A DNA stretch of 5,672 bases, from positions 1 to 5,672 of the forward strand of contig JAEDOJ010000104.1 in assembly GCA_016302015.1 (NCBI GenBank). Reading direction: 5' to 3'. The notes beneath the pieces were generated by a model. That model searched no databases and had not been told where the DNA came from. It saw only the letters and a program-made list of their open reading frames with translations. Source of the DNA: Oscillospiraceae bacterium. GTDB lineage: Bacteria; Bacillota_A; Clostridia; Oscillospirales; Oscillospiraceae. Position 1 is the first letter of the stretch, and every line of letters begins with the position of its first letter. A program made the translations under genes and the position numbers. Shown piece by piece: positions 1 to 5,608 of the stretch.

Positions 1-458
1 CCCCCGGTGTTCCGGTCAATGCGGTTGCACAAGGCGGGGGTAAAGGCATTTTCCTCTCTGGGCCGCCATTCCCGTTTGGCATACAAATATGCCTGTATGT
101 GGTCGATGAGGGTTTTCCCGTATTCCGCACCGTCGTGGGGATGGACGGCGATGCCGGGCTTTTTGTCCACCAGCAGGATGTTCTCATCCTCGTAGACAAT
201 GTGCAGCTTCGGCGTGGTGACGGTGAGATAGGCGTTTTCCTGGGAGGGTGTGTCGAAAAACTCGTCATTGATATAGAGCTGCAGCACGTCCCCCTCCACC
301 AGACGGTCATCCCGCTGGGCTCGCTGATTGTTTCGCTTGATCCGCTTCAAGCGAATATATTTCTGCGCCAGAGAGGCGGGGAGAAGAGGAACCGCCTTGG
401 CAAGAAAGCGATCCAGCCGCTGTCCGGCGTCATTTCGTCCGATTGTCAGTTCTTTCAT
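1..458 (-). CDS. RluA-family pseudouridine synthase, 5' part (runs off left edge)
   Basis: This is the N-terminal 152 residues of a 23S rRNA-type pseudouridine synthase (RluA/RluC/RluD family), which isomerises specific uridines in rRNA. Reading leftward from the ATG at 458-456, the protein begins MKELTIGRNDAGQRLDRFLA. That start, together with the KYIRLKRIKRN stretch near residues 33-43, fits an S4-like RNA-binding domain over about residues 1-65. The catalytic domain opens with IVYEDENILLVDKKPGIAVH (residues 87-106), the usual first strand of the family. The active-site motif is NRIDRNTG at residues 145-152, with D148 as the presumed catalytic aspartate; the family more often has H where N145 lies. 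The gene is cut at the window edge just after this motif, so roughly the C-terminal half is missing. The start is supported by a GGAGG ribosome binding site (468-472 on the plus strand), 9 nt upstream. Family assignment is confident. Which of RluA, RluC or RluD it matches, and so its target uridine, cannot be told. Confidence 0.93.
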   Translation of the reverse strand, partial: MKELTIGRNDAGQRLDRFLAKAVPLLPASLAQKYIRLKRIKRNNQRAQRDDRLVEGDVLQLYINDEFFDTPSQENAYLTVTTPKLHIVYEDENILLVDKKPGIAVHPHDGAEYGKTLIDHIQAYLYAKREWRPREENAFTPALCNRIDRNTG

Positions 459-482
459 GGTGCATTACCTCCGACTTTCTTT

Positions 483-511
483 ACTATGCGGCAGAAAAAG
501 GAGAAAGTCAA
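483..511 (-). promoter_or_regulatory. Sigma-A-type promoter for the leftward RluA-family gene
   Basis: Read on the minus strand, a -35 box TTGACT (plus-strand 506-511, 5 of 6 consensus) is followed by a 17-nt spacer and a -10 box CATAGT (plus-strand 483-488, 4 of 6). Transcription would start near 476, leaving a leader of only about 18 nt that just includes the GGAGG site. The spacing is ideal and the -10 is weak, so this is a plausible but unproven promoter. Confidence 0.55.
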
Positions 512-542
512 GGATTATTTTCAGAAAAAATCAAAAAACCAT

Positions 543-571
543 TTGACAAATAGGCGGAAACCCGCTATAAT
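543..571 (+). promoter_or_regulatory. Perfect-consensus sigma-A promoter for yceD-rpmF
   Basis: TTGACA at 543-548 and TATAAT at 566-571 are both exact consensus hexamers, separated by the optimal 17 nt. Two A-tracts directly upstream (525-530 and 533-538) resemble an UP element that would contact the RNA polymerase alpha subunits. Transcription should start near 578, giving a leader of about 27 nt before yceD. This looks like a strong constitutive promoter, as expected for a ribosomal protein operon. The -35 lies about 30 bp from the -35 of the divergent leftward promoter. Confidence 0.9.
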
Positions 572-604
572 ATCTCCTGCACGACTATGGAATAGGGGAT
601 TGCT

Positions 605-1108
605 ATGCTGTTGAGGTTATCGAAAATCATTGACGTACCAAACGGCGCAGTTCCGTTTGAAACCACGCTGGATCTGCGGGATATGCAGTTCGGCAGCGGT
701 TATCCCGTGCAGGAGCCTGTGGAGGCAAAGGGACAGATCAAGAACACAGCCGGTGTGCTGCTGATGGAAGGCGAGCTGAAAACCACCCTCCACAGCGTGT
801 GTGACCGCTGTGCCGAACCCTTTGACCGCCAGATTGTCTATCCGATTCATGCCGTCCTGACCACGGAGCTGGAGAATGAGGATGAAGCGGACGAATGGAC
901 GTTCCTGCTGGAGGACGACACGGCGGATCTGGACGAAATCCTCACCACAGCCTTCGTGCTGAATATGGATTGCAAGCTGCTGTGCAAGCCGTCCTGCAAG
1001 GGACTGTGCTTCCGCTGCGGCAAGAATCTGAACGACGGCCCCTGCCAGTGCCGTCCGGAAGTTGATCCCCGTTTGGCTGTCCTTGGACAGCTGTTGAAGG
1101 ATAAGTAA
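605..1108 (+). CDS. yceD: YceD family protein (DUF177), upstream partner of L32
   Basis: This 167-residue cytosolic protein belongs to the YceD/DUF177 family, which is almost always encoded directly before rpmF. Family members have been linked to 23S rRNA maturation and large-subunit accumulation in plants and E. coli; the biochemical activity is not settled. Visible marks are an N-terminal beta-rich region, a CDRC pair (C66, C69), an acidic middle (NEDEADEWTF and LLEDDTADLDE, about residues 91-111), and the family's C-terminal cysteine cluster CKPSCKGLCFRCGKNLN (residues 127-143) followed by CQC at 147-149. The many cysteines suggest metal binding, but this is inference. The ATG at 605 is chosen because an AGGGGA site (594-599) lies 5 nt upstream and the N terminus aligns with family style. 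It is the first gene of a two-gene operon with rpmF, 37 nt downstream, under the consensus promoter at 543-571. Confidence 0.92.
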   Translation: MLLRLSKIIDVPNGAVPFETTLDLRDMQFGSGYPVQEPVEAKGQIKNTAGVLLMEGELKTTLHSVCDRCAEPFDRQIVYPIHAVLTTELENEDEADEWTFLLEDDTADLDEILTTAFVLNMDCKLLCKPSCKGLCFRCGKNLNDGPCQCRPEVDPRLAVLGQLLKDK

Positions 1109-1131
1109 TCTATTTATTACCACTCTGACAT

Positions 1132-1139
1132 AGGAGGTG
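1132..1139 (+). promoter_or_regulatory. Strong ribosome binding site that fixes the rpmF start
   Basis: AGGAGGTG is a near-perfect match to the anti-Shine-Dalgarno sequence and sits 6 nt before the ATG at 1146. The in-frame GTG at 1137, nine bases upstream of that ATG, lies inside this site and therefore cannot be the start, so the protein begins MAVPKCK rather than [10 protein letters not shown]. Confidence 0.85.
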
Positions 1140-1145
1140 TCATTC

Positions 1146-1334
1146 ATGGCTGTTCCAAAGTGTAAAGTTTCCAAGGCAAGACGGGATAAGAGACGCAGCT
1201 CTCATTGGAAGCTCTCCGTGCCCGGTGTTGTCGCTTGCCCCAAGTGTGGTGAGCCCCGCCTGCCCCACAGAGCTTGCAAGAAGTGCGGTACCTACAATGG
1301 CCGCGAGGTCCTTGCTGTTGCTGAGGCAAAGTAA
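1146..1334 (+). CDS. rpmF: 50S ribosomal protein L32 (bL32)
   Basis: This encodes a 62-residue large-subunit ribosomal protein. The N terminus [21 protein letters not shown] is the typical basic L32 tail. The middle and end hold a four-cysteine zinc ribbon, CPKC at residues 31-34 and CKKC at 44-47, with PRLPHRA between them. It is therefore the zinc-binding (C+) form; some bacteria carry a cysteine-free paralogue used under zinc limitation, and none is visible here. Length is normal for L32. It lies 37 nt after yceD with its own very strong ribosome binding site, so it can be translated at ribosomal-protein levels from the shared transcript. An intrinsic terminator follows about 20 nt after the stop, so the operon ends here instead of continuing into fatty acid genes as in proteobacteria. 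Confidence 0.97.
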   Translation: MAVPKCKVSKARRDKRRSSHWKLSVPGVVACPKCGEPRLPHRACKKCGTYNGREVLAVAEAK

Positions 1335-1354
1335 TTCGGAAAGAATTGAGAGAT

Positions 1355-1388
1355 GAGGAAGGGTTGTGACCTTCCTCTTTTCTTTTTC
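1355..1388 (+). terminator. Intrinsic terminator of the yceD-rpmF operon
   Basis: A perfect 8-bp stem, GAGGAAGG (1355-1362) pairing with CCTTCCTC (1370-1377), encloses a 7-nt loop and is followed at once by the T-rich run TTTTCTTTTT (1378-1387). This is a standard Rho-independent terminator, 20 nt after the rpmF stop. The next promoter begins only a few bases further on. Confidence 0.88.
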
Positions 1389-1391
1389 CTG

Positions 1392-1420
1392 TTGAAAATT
1401 TCCTGGTTTTGTGTAATAAT
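1392..1420 (+). promoter_or_regulatory. Extended -10 promoter for the lipoprotein gene, possibly also der operon
   Basis: TTGAAA at 1392-1397 (5 of 6) and AATAAT at 1415-1420 (5 of 6) are 17 nt apart, with an extended -10 TG at 1412-1413. Transcription would start near 1427, about 25 nt before the lipoprotein ATG. No other convincing promoter is visible before der at 2119, so this may drive the whole 1452-5543 block. Confidence 0.6.
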
Positions 1421-1451
1421 AACTTTGAAACCAAATTCGGGAGAGAATACG

Positions 1452-2096
1452 ATGAAAAGAATGCTTTTGGTTCTGATTTTTGCGCTGGCGCTGGGGATGG
1501 CGGGCTGTTCCTCCGGGGAAAGCCCGGCGGTGGAGGAAACCACCCAGACCGTCACCCAGACCACGGAAACCGCTCCGGCGGCAAAACCGGACTGTGAGGA
1601 TCAGCTTCGGACGCTGGCAGCCTGCCGGGGACTGTGGATTCGCTCCGATCCTCAATACTATTATAATTACTCTGTGACGGATCTGGATCAGAACGGCCGG
1701 CTGGAACTGATGGTGACTGTTTCCAAGGGTGTGGAGCAAGGCTCTGTCACCGAGGTCTGGGAAGTGAATCAGACTGGAGACGGCATCGACGCCTGCACGG
1801 GAACCCTGTCCCCCGCGGCGGCTTTGGCTGTGGAAACCGCAAAGGTCTATTATGACGCTCCTTCCGATACCTACACCTATCTTTTCCCTGATGCCGTGGC
1901 AGGAGCGGAGGAAAAGCACAGCCTTGTGCTGAAAAACGGCGTGATTGAAGCGGAGGACGAGCTGCCTGCCGGTCAGCAGACGCTGACCGCAGCCTTTCTG
2001 TGGCAGGCGCCCTTCCATGATGAAATCGACGTGCTGACCCAGGAGGACTGGTACCGGCTGCTGGCAGACTCCTGGCAGGCATTCCAACTGAACTAA
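1452..2096 (+). CDS. Small lipoprotein of unknown function with an EF-hand-like loop
   Basis: I do not recognise a named family. The 214-residue product starts with a classic lipoprotein signal: basic MKR, a hydrophobic stretch LLVLIFALALGM, and the lipobox MAGC with the lipidated cysteine at residue 19. It should be anchored to the outer face of the cytoplasmic membrane by Lgt and processed by LspA. A Thr/Gln/Glu-rich linker follows (residues 23-46, with TTQTVTQTTET), then a globular domain of about 165 residues. Residues 77-86, DLDQNGRLEL, have the spacing of a calcium-binding EF-hand/dockerin loop. The sequence just before it is aromatic (QYYYNYSV). Two further cysteines (C48, C58) lie near the domain start and a third lies further on, so a disulphide is possible. 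The ATG at 1452 is chosen over the in-frame ATG at 1353, which lies next to the terminator stem; a GGGAGAG site begins at 1439, and only the later start gives a proper signal peptide. It precedes der by 22 nt. Confidence 0.85.
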   Translation: MKRMLLVLIFALALGMAGCSSGESPAVEETTQTVTQTTETAPAAKPDCEDQLRTLAACRGLWIRSDPQYYYNYSVTDLDQNGRLELMVTVSKGVEQGSVTEVWEVNQTGDGIDACTGTLSPAAALAVETAKVYYDAPSDTYTYLFPDAVAGAEEKHSLVLKNGVIEAEDELPAGQQTLTAAFLWQAPFHDEIDVLTQEDWYRLLADSWQAFQLN

Positions 2097-2118
2097 AAAT
2101 AGAAAAGGGGGGCTTTTT

Positions 2119-3450
2119 ATGGCAAAACCTTTAGTAGCGATTGTGGGCAGACCCAACGTGGGCAAGTCCATGCTCTTCAATAAACTCACCGGCAAACGAA
2201 CGGCCATCGTGGAGGACACGCCCGGCGTCACCAGAGACCGGATTTACGGCACCTGCGACTGGAACGGCAGGGAATTTGAACTGGTGGACACCGGCGGCAT
2301 CGAACCGAACACCAACAGCGAGATGCTGAAATTCATGCGCCGTCAGGCGGAGATCGCCATTGAGACGGCGGATGTGATTATCATGGTCACGGACATCAAA
2401 ACCGGCGTAACCGCTGCGGATCAGGATGTGGCCTCCATGCTCCTGCGGAGCAAGAAGCCGGTATGTCTGGCGGTGAACAAGTGCGACAGCATCGGCGCCA
2501 CCAACCCGGACGTGTATGAATTTTACGCTTTGGGTCTGGGCGATCCCATTGAGACCTCCGCTGTCCACGGCCACGGCACCGGCGACCTGCTGGATTGGTG
2601 CGTTGCGCACTTTCCGGAGGAGACGGAGGAGGAAATTGACGGCGAGATTATCAATGTCGCCATCGTGGGCAAGCCCAACGTGGGAAAATCCAGCCTGCTG
2701 AACAAGATTTTAGGGGAAGAACGGGTCATCGTCTCCAATGTGGCGGGCACCACCAGAGACGCCATTGACAGCTATTTCGAAAACGAATACGGGAAATTCC
2801 GCTTTATCGACACCGCCGGTATGCGGCGGAAATCCAAGGTGGATGACGCCATCGAAAAGTATTCCAATATGCGCTCCATCGCCGCCATTGACCGGGCGGA
2901 TGTGTGCCTGATCCTCATTGACGCCAATGAGGGTGTGACCGAGCAGGATACGAAAATTGCCGGTCTGGCGCATGAGGCGGGAAAGGCCTGCATCATTGTG
3001 GTGAACAAGTGGGACATGGTGGAGAAGGAAACCAACACCATGAACGAAATGACCGCAAAAATCCGTCAGGATCTGGGCTATATGCCCTATGCGCCCCTGC
3101 TGTTCATCTCCGCTCTTACGGGTCAGCGGGTGAATAAGCTCTATGAGCTGATCAATTACGTTGCCAACCAGAGCGCCATGCGCATCACCACCGGTATGCT
3201 GAACAATATTTTAGAGGATGCCACCGCCAGAGTTCAGCCACCCACGGACAAGGGACGGAGACTGAAGATCTATTATATGACCCAGGTGGGGGTGAAGCCG
3301 CCCCATTTCGTCATTTTCTGCAACGATTCCCGCCTGTTCCATTTCTCCTACCAGCGTTATCTGGAGAATCAGATCCGTGCCGCCTTCGGCTTGGAAGGCA
3401 CGCCCATCCGTATCACCATCCGTCAGAAGGGAGACAAGGAAGAGCAATGA
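2119..3450 (+). CDS. der: Ribosome biogenesis GTPase Der (EngA)
   Basis: Der is an essential double-domain GTPase that binds the 50S subunit late in its assembly. The 443-residue product is full length and shows both G domains. Domain 1 has P-loop GRPNVGKS (10-17), TRD (38-40), DTGG (57-60) and NKCD (120-123). After an acidic linker (EETEEEIDGE, 167-176), domain 2 has GKPNVGKS (184-191), TRD (212-214), DTAG (231-234) and NKWD (296-299), followed by SAL (331-333). The C-terminal KH-like RNA-binding domain spans about 350-437 and contains the familiar KIYYMTQVGVKPPHFVIF segment. The ATG at 2119 has a G-rich site (GGGGGG, 2107-2112) 6 nt upstream and gives the standard N terminus MAKPLVAIVGRPNVGKS. 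The stop overlaps the plsY start by 4 nt. The order der-plsY-gpsA is common in Clostridia. Confidence 0.98.
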   Translation: MAKPLVAIVGRPNVGKSMLFNKLTGKRTAIVEDTPGVTRDRIYGTCDWNGREFELVDTGGIEPNTNSEMLKFMRRQAEIAIETADVIIMVTDIKTGVTAADQDVASMLLRSKKPVCLAVNKCDSIGATNPDVYEFYALGLGDPIETSAVHGHGTGDLLDWCVAHFPEETEEEIDGEIINVAIVGKPNVGKSSLLNKILGEERVIVSNVAGTTRDAIDSYFENEYGKFRFIDTAGMRRKSKVDDAIEKYSNMRSIAAIDRADVCLILIDANEGVTEQDTKIAGLAHEAGKACIIVVNKWDMVEKETNTMNEMTAKIRQDLGYMPYAPLLFISALTGQRVNKLYELINYVANQSAMRITTGMLNNILEDATARVQPPTDKGRRLKIYYMTQVGVKPPHFVIFCNDSRLFHFSYQRYLENQIRAAFGLEGTPIRITIRQKGDKEEQ

Positions 3451-4085
3451 TGACTGACATGATTTGGAGAATTGCCGCAGTTGCGGTTATGGGCTACCTG
3501 ATCGGCAGCGTCAACGGCGCAATCCTGATCTCACGCTACGGTATCCATGACGACGTCCGGGAAAAGGGCAGCGGCAATGCGGGGCTTACCAACTTCCTGC
3601 GCAGCTTTGGAGGCTGGCTGACCCTGCTGGTGGTAGTAATCGACATCGGCAAGGCGTTTTTGGCCTGTTTTTTGGGAAGGCTGATCATTACGGACCCGGC
3701 GCAGGCGGCCTTTGCGAAAATGCTGGCAGGCTTTTCCGTGCAGGTGGGTCATATCTTCCCGGTGTTTTTCGGCTTCCGGGGAGGCAAGGGCGTGCTGTGC
3801 AGTGCGGGAATTGCGCTGGTCATGGACTGGCGGGTGTTTGCCATCGCTTTCCCCCTGTTTTTGATCGTGTTCTTTACCACCCGGTATGTCTCTCTTGGCT
3901 CCATGGTGGCAACTGCCACCTACGGCGTTCTGCTGACCATTTTCTTCTGGGAACAGCCTCAGGTTTGGATTCTGGCCTTGACCATGTGCTGCATCACCGT
4001 ATATATGCACAGAGGCAATCTGAAGCGGCTGATCCACGGCGAAGAGCGGAAAACCCATTTCCATCGATCCAAAAATGTAGAGTGA
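3447..4085 (+). CDS. plsY: Glycerol-3-phosphate acyltransferase PlsY
   Basis: PlsY is a polytopic membrane enzyme that moves the acyl group from acyl-phosphate (made by PlsX) to the sn-1 position of glycerol-3-phosphate, forming lysophosphatidic acid. The 212-residue product has the family motifs in order: GSVNGAILISR (20-30), GSGNAGLTN (41-49, phosphate-binding motif 1), GHIFPVFFGFRGGKG (101-115, motif 2), RYVSLGSM (146-153, motif 3) and HRGNLKRLIHGEE (188-200) near the cytosolic end. Hydrophobic segments lie around 8-29, 55-80, 128-145, 150-168 and 173-187. Motif 1 carries Leu where Ala is more usual (GSGNAGATN). The ATG overlaps the der stop as ATGA, which implies translational coupling. 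A second ATG directly follows at 3450, so the true start could be one codon later. AAGGA at 3436-3440 serves as ribosome binding site. The gpsA gene, which makes its substrate, begins 10 nt after the stop. Confidence 0.97.
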   Translation: MMTDMIWRIAAVAVMGYLIGSVNGAILISRYGIHDDVREKGSGNAGLTNFLRSFGGWLTLLVVVIDIGKAFLACFLGRLIITDPAQAAFAKMLAGFSVQVGHIFPVFFGFRGGKGVLCSAGIALVMDWRVFAIAFPLFLIVFFTTRYVSLGSMVATATYGVLLTIFFWEQPQVWILALTMCCITVYMHRGNLKRLIHGEERKTHFHRSKNVE

Positions 4086-4095
4086 GGGACTTGCT

Positions 4096-5096
4096 GTGAA
4101 AATACTTGTAGCAGGCAGCGGCGGCTGGGGCACGGCTCTTGCCATGCTGCTCCATGGCAACGGCCACGAGGTGACCCTGTGGTCCTATTGCAAAGAAGAA
4201 AGCGACAGACTTGCCGCTGACCGGAAAAATCCCTTTCTCCCCGGCGTGGAGCTGCCGGAGGGTCTGACCTATACCGCCGATCCCACGCTGGCTCGGGGAA
4301 AGGATATGGTGGTGTTTGCCACCCCGTCCTTTGCCGTCCGCTCCACCGCAAAAACCTTTGCGGCCTGTCTGGAGCAGGGAACGGTGCTGGTTTCCGTTAC
4401 CAAGGGGATTGAGGAAGCCACCGGCTGCCGTATGAGCCAGATCATCTCCCAGGAGACGGGAATGCCTGTGGTCGCCCTCTCCGGCCCCTCTCACGCAGAG
4501 GAGGTCAGCCGGGGAATTCCCACCGGCGTGGTTGCCGCCTGCCGGATAAGGAACTGGCGGTAACGGTTCAGTCGGCCTTTATGTGCCGTCAGGTTCGTGT
4601 ATATACCTGCCCGGACTGCGTGGGCGTGGAGCTGAGCGCTGCCCTGAAGAACGTGATCGCCCTGTGCGCCGGGGTCTGCGACGGCATGAAGTACGGAGAT
4701 AATACCAAGGCGCTGCTGATGACCCGTGGACTTGCGGAGGTGGCAAGGCTGGGCATGAAGCTGGGAGCCAAGAGAGAGACCTTTGCCGGTCTTGCCGGCG
4801 TGGGCGATCTGATTGTCACCTGCACCTCCATGCACTCCAGAAACCGCCGTGCGGGTCTGCTCATCGGTCAGGGGGTTGAGGTTCAGGAGGCAATGAAGCA
4901 GGTGGGCGCTGTGGTGGAGGGCTACTACGCAGCCAGTGCGGCCTACAAGTTGGCGCAGCAATATGGCGTTGTCATGCCCATCACCGAGGCCGCTTATCAG
5001 GTGCTGTATCAGGGCGCCGATGTGCGGAAGATCATTCCCAACCTGATGAATCGGGAGAAAACCAGCGAGTTTGACTACTCCGACTGGGTGAGGTAG
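4096..5096 (+). pseudogene. gpsA: NAD(P)H-dependent glycerol-3-phosphate dehydrogenase, split by a one-base frameshift
   Basis: GpsA reduces dihydroxyacetone phosphate to sn-glycerol-3-phosphate for phospholipid synthesis. The first segment (GTG start at 4096, stop TAA at 4561-4563) encodes the Rossmann domain: GSGGWGTALA (7-16), TKGIE (102-106) and SGPSHAEEV (129-137). The rest continues without a break in the frame offset by one base, from about 4542 to the TAG at 5094-5096. It reads DKELAVTVQSAF, then VGVELSAALKNVIAL with the catalytic lysine, then GLAGVGDLIVTCTSMHSRNR and a typical C terminus. Restoring one base (a C or a G) in CCGG at 4542-4545 gives about 333 residues, the normal family length, with nothing missing. 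The start has GAGGGA (4084-4089) 6 nt upstream, overlapping the plsY stop. The first ATG of the second frame (4581) has no ribosome binding site. Every other motif is intact, so either a very recent mutation or a sequencing/assembly error is likely. The usual second-domain GVELGGALKN reads GVELSAALKN here. Confidence 0.92.
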
Positions 5097-5099
5097 ACC

Positions 5100-5543
5100 A
5101 TGGGAAACGAGAAGAAAACGGAATTGCTCCGCACGGTGAAATTCACCCTGTTTTCCATCTCCGCAGGCGCCATTCAGCTTGGCTCCTTTACCCTGCTCAC
5201 CCTTCTGACCCCGCTGCCCTATTGGCCCAACTATCTGATTTCTCTGGTGCTGTCGGTTCTGTGGAATTTTACCCTGAACCGCCGCTACACCTTCCGATCC
5301 GCCAATAATGTCCCTCTGGCCATGGGGAAGGTTTTCGGCTATTATCTGGTCTTTACGCCCTTGTCCACCCTTCTGGGCAACTGGCTGGTGGAGGGACTGC
5401 TGTGGAACGATTTTGTGGTGGAGCTTCTCAGCATGGTGCTGAATTTTGTCACGGAGTTTCTCTTCGACCGCTTCGTTGTGTTCAACGACAGTCTGGACAC
5501 CAACGAGCTGGCAAAACAGAAAAAAGACGGAGTCAGACAATAG
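5100..5543 (+). CDS. GtrA-family membrane protein
   Basis: This 147-residue protein has four predicted membrane segments (about residues 14-37, 41-60, 77-98 and 104-125), the layout of the GtrA family. Members are thought to move, or help move, polyprenyl-phosphate-linked sugars across the membrane for glycosylation of cell-surface polymers such as O-antigen, teichoic acid or arabinogalactan. Two similar half-motifs are visible: WNFTLNRRYTF after segment 2 (55-65) and NFVTEFLFDRFVVF at the end of segment 4 (115-128). These match the family's N-F-x-x-x-R-x-(Y/V)-x-F pattern and suggest an internal duplication. The short N and C termini are charged and cytosolic. The ATG at 5100 is 3 nt after the gpsA stop, and its GAGGT site (5090-5094) lies inside the end of gpsA, so translation is probably coupled. 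No glycosyltransferase gene is adjacent, so the sugar and polymer are unknown. Family call is confident; function is inferred. Confidence 0.9.
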   Translation: MGNEKKTELLRTVKFTLFSISAGAIQLGSFTLLTLLTPLPYWPNYLISLVLSVLWNFTLNRRYTFRSANNVPLAMGKVFGYYLVFTPLSTLLGNWLVEGLLWNDFVVELLSMVLNFVTEFLFDRFVVFNDSLDTNELAKQKKDGVRQ

Positions 5544-5562
5544 ACTGCTTCCGTCACAAAGA

Positions 5563-5588
5563 AAAGGCGTGCCGGTCGGCACGCCTTT
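5563..5588 (+). terminator. Bidirectional intrinsic terminator after the GtrA-family gene
   Basis: AAAGGCGTGCC (5563-5573) and GGCACGCCTTT (5578-5588) form a perfect 11-bp stem around a 4-nt GGTC loop, 20 nt after the stop codon. On the plus strand the U-run is short and lies within the stem. On the minus strand the hairpin is followed by TTTTCTTTG, a better U-tail. It probably ends the der operon and also a convergent gene lying to the right of the window. Confidence 0.85.
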
Positions 5589-5608
5589 GAATGATGATGT
5601 ATCGTCCC

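Noticed and set aside
99..614. Long plus-strand open frame over the left edge and promoter region
   Set aside because: It is antisense to the RluA-family gene, runs through both promoters, and has no recognisable protein features.
1137..1145. GTG at 1137 as an upstream start for L32
   Set aside because: It lies inside the AGGAGGTG ribosome binding site, and family members start at MAVP, so the ATG at 1146 is right.
1109..1145. Autoregulatory leader or riboswitch between yceD and rpmF
   Set aside because: The 37-nt gap is too short and shows no stable fold other than the ribosome binding site.
1353..1451. In-frame N-terminal extension of the lipoprotein from ATG 1353
   Set aside because: The extension covers the terminator stem and the promoter, has no ribosome binding site, and would bury the signal peptide and lipobox.
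2097..2118. Possible AAAAG/CTTTT hairpin or terminator before der
   Set aside because: The stem would be about 5 bp and A/T-rich, with the der ribosome binding site in the loop; too weak to call a terminator or switch.
1140..2231. 363-codon minus-strand open frame opposite rpmF, the lipoprotein and der start
   Set aside because: It crosses three well-supported genes, a terminator and a promoter, and resembles no protein.
4540..4560. Programmed -1 ribosomal frameshift in gpsA
   Set aside because: The bases at the junction (TGCCGGATAAG) are not a slippery heptamer and no strong stimulatory structure was evident; a base loss is simpler.
4581..5096. Second half of gpsA as an independent gene starting at ATG 4581
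   Set aside because: It lacks a ribosome binding site, and conserved GpsA sequence (DKELAVTVQ) continues upstream of the ATG in the same frame, so it is part of the broken gene.
4491..5582. 363-codon minus-strand open frame opposite gpsA and GtrA
   Set aside because: The product is low-complexity His/Gln/Gly-rich as expected for the reverse of GC-rich coding DNA, and it runs through the terminator.
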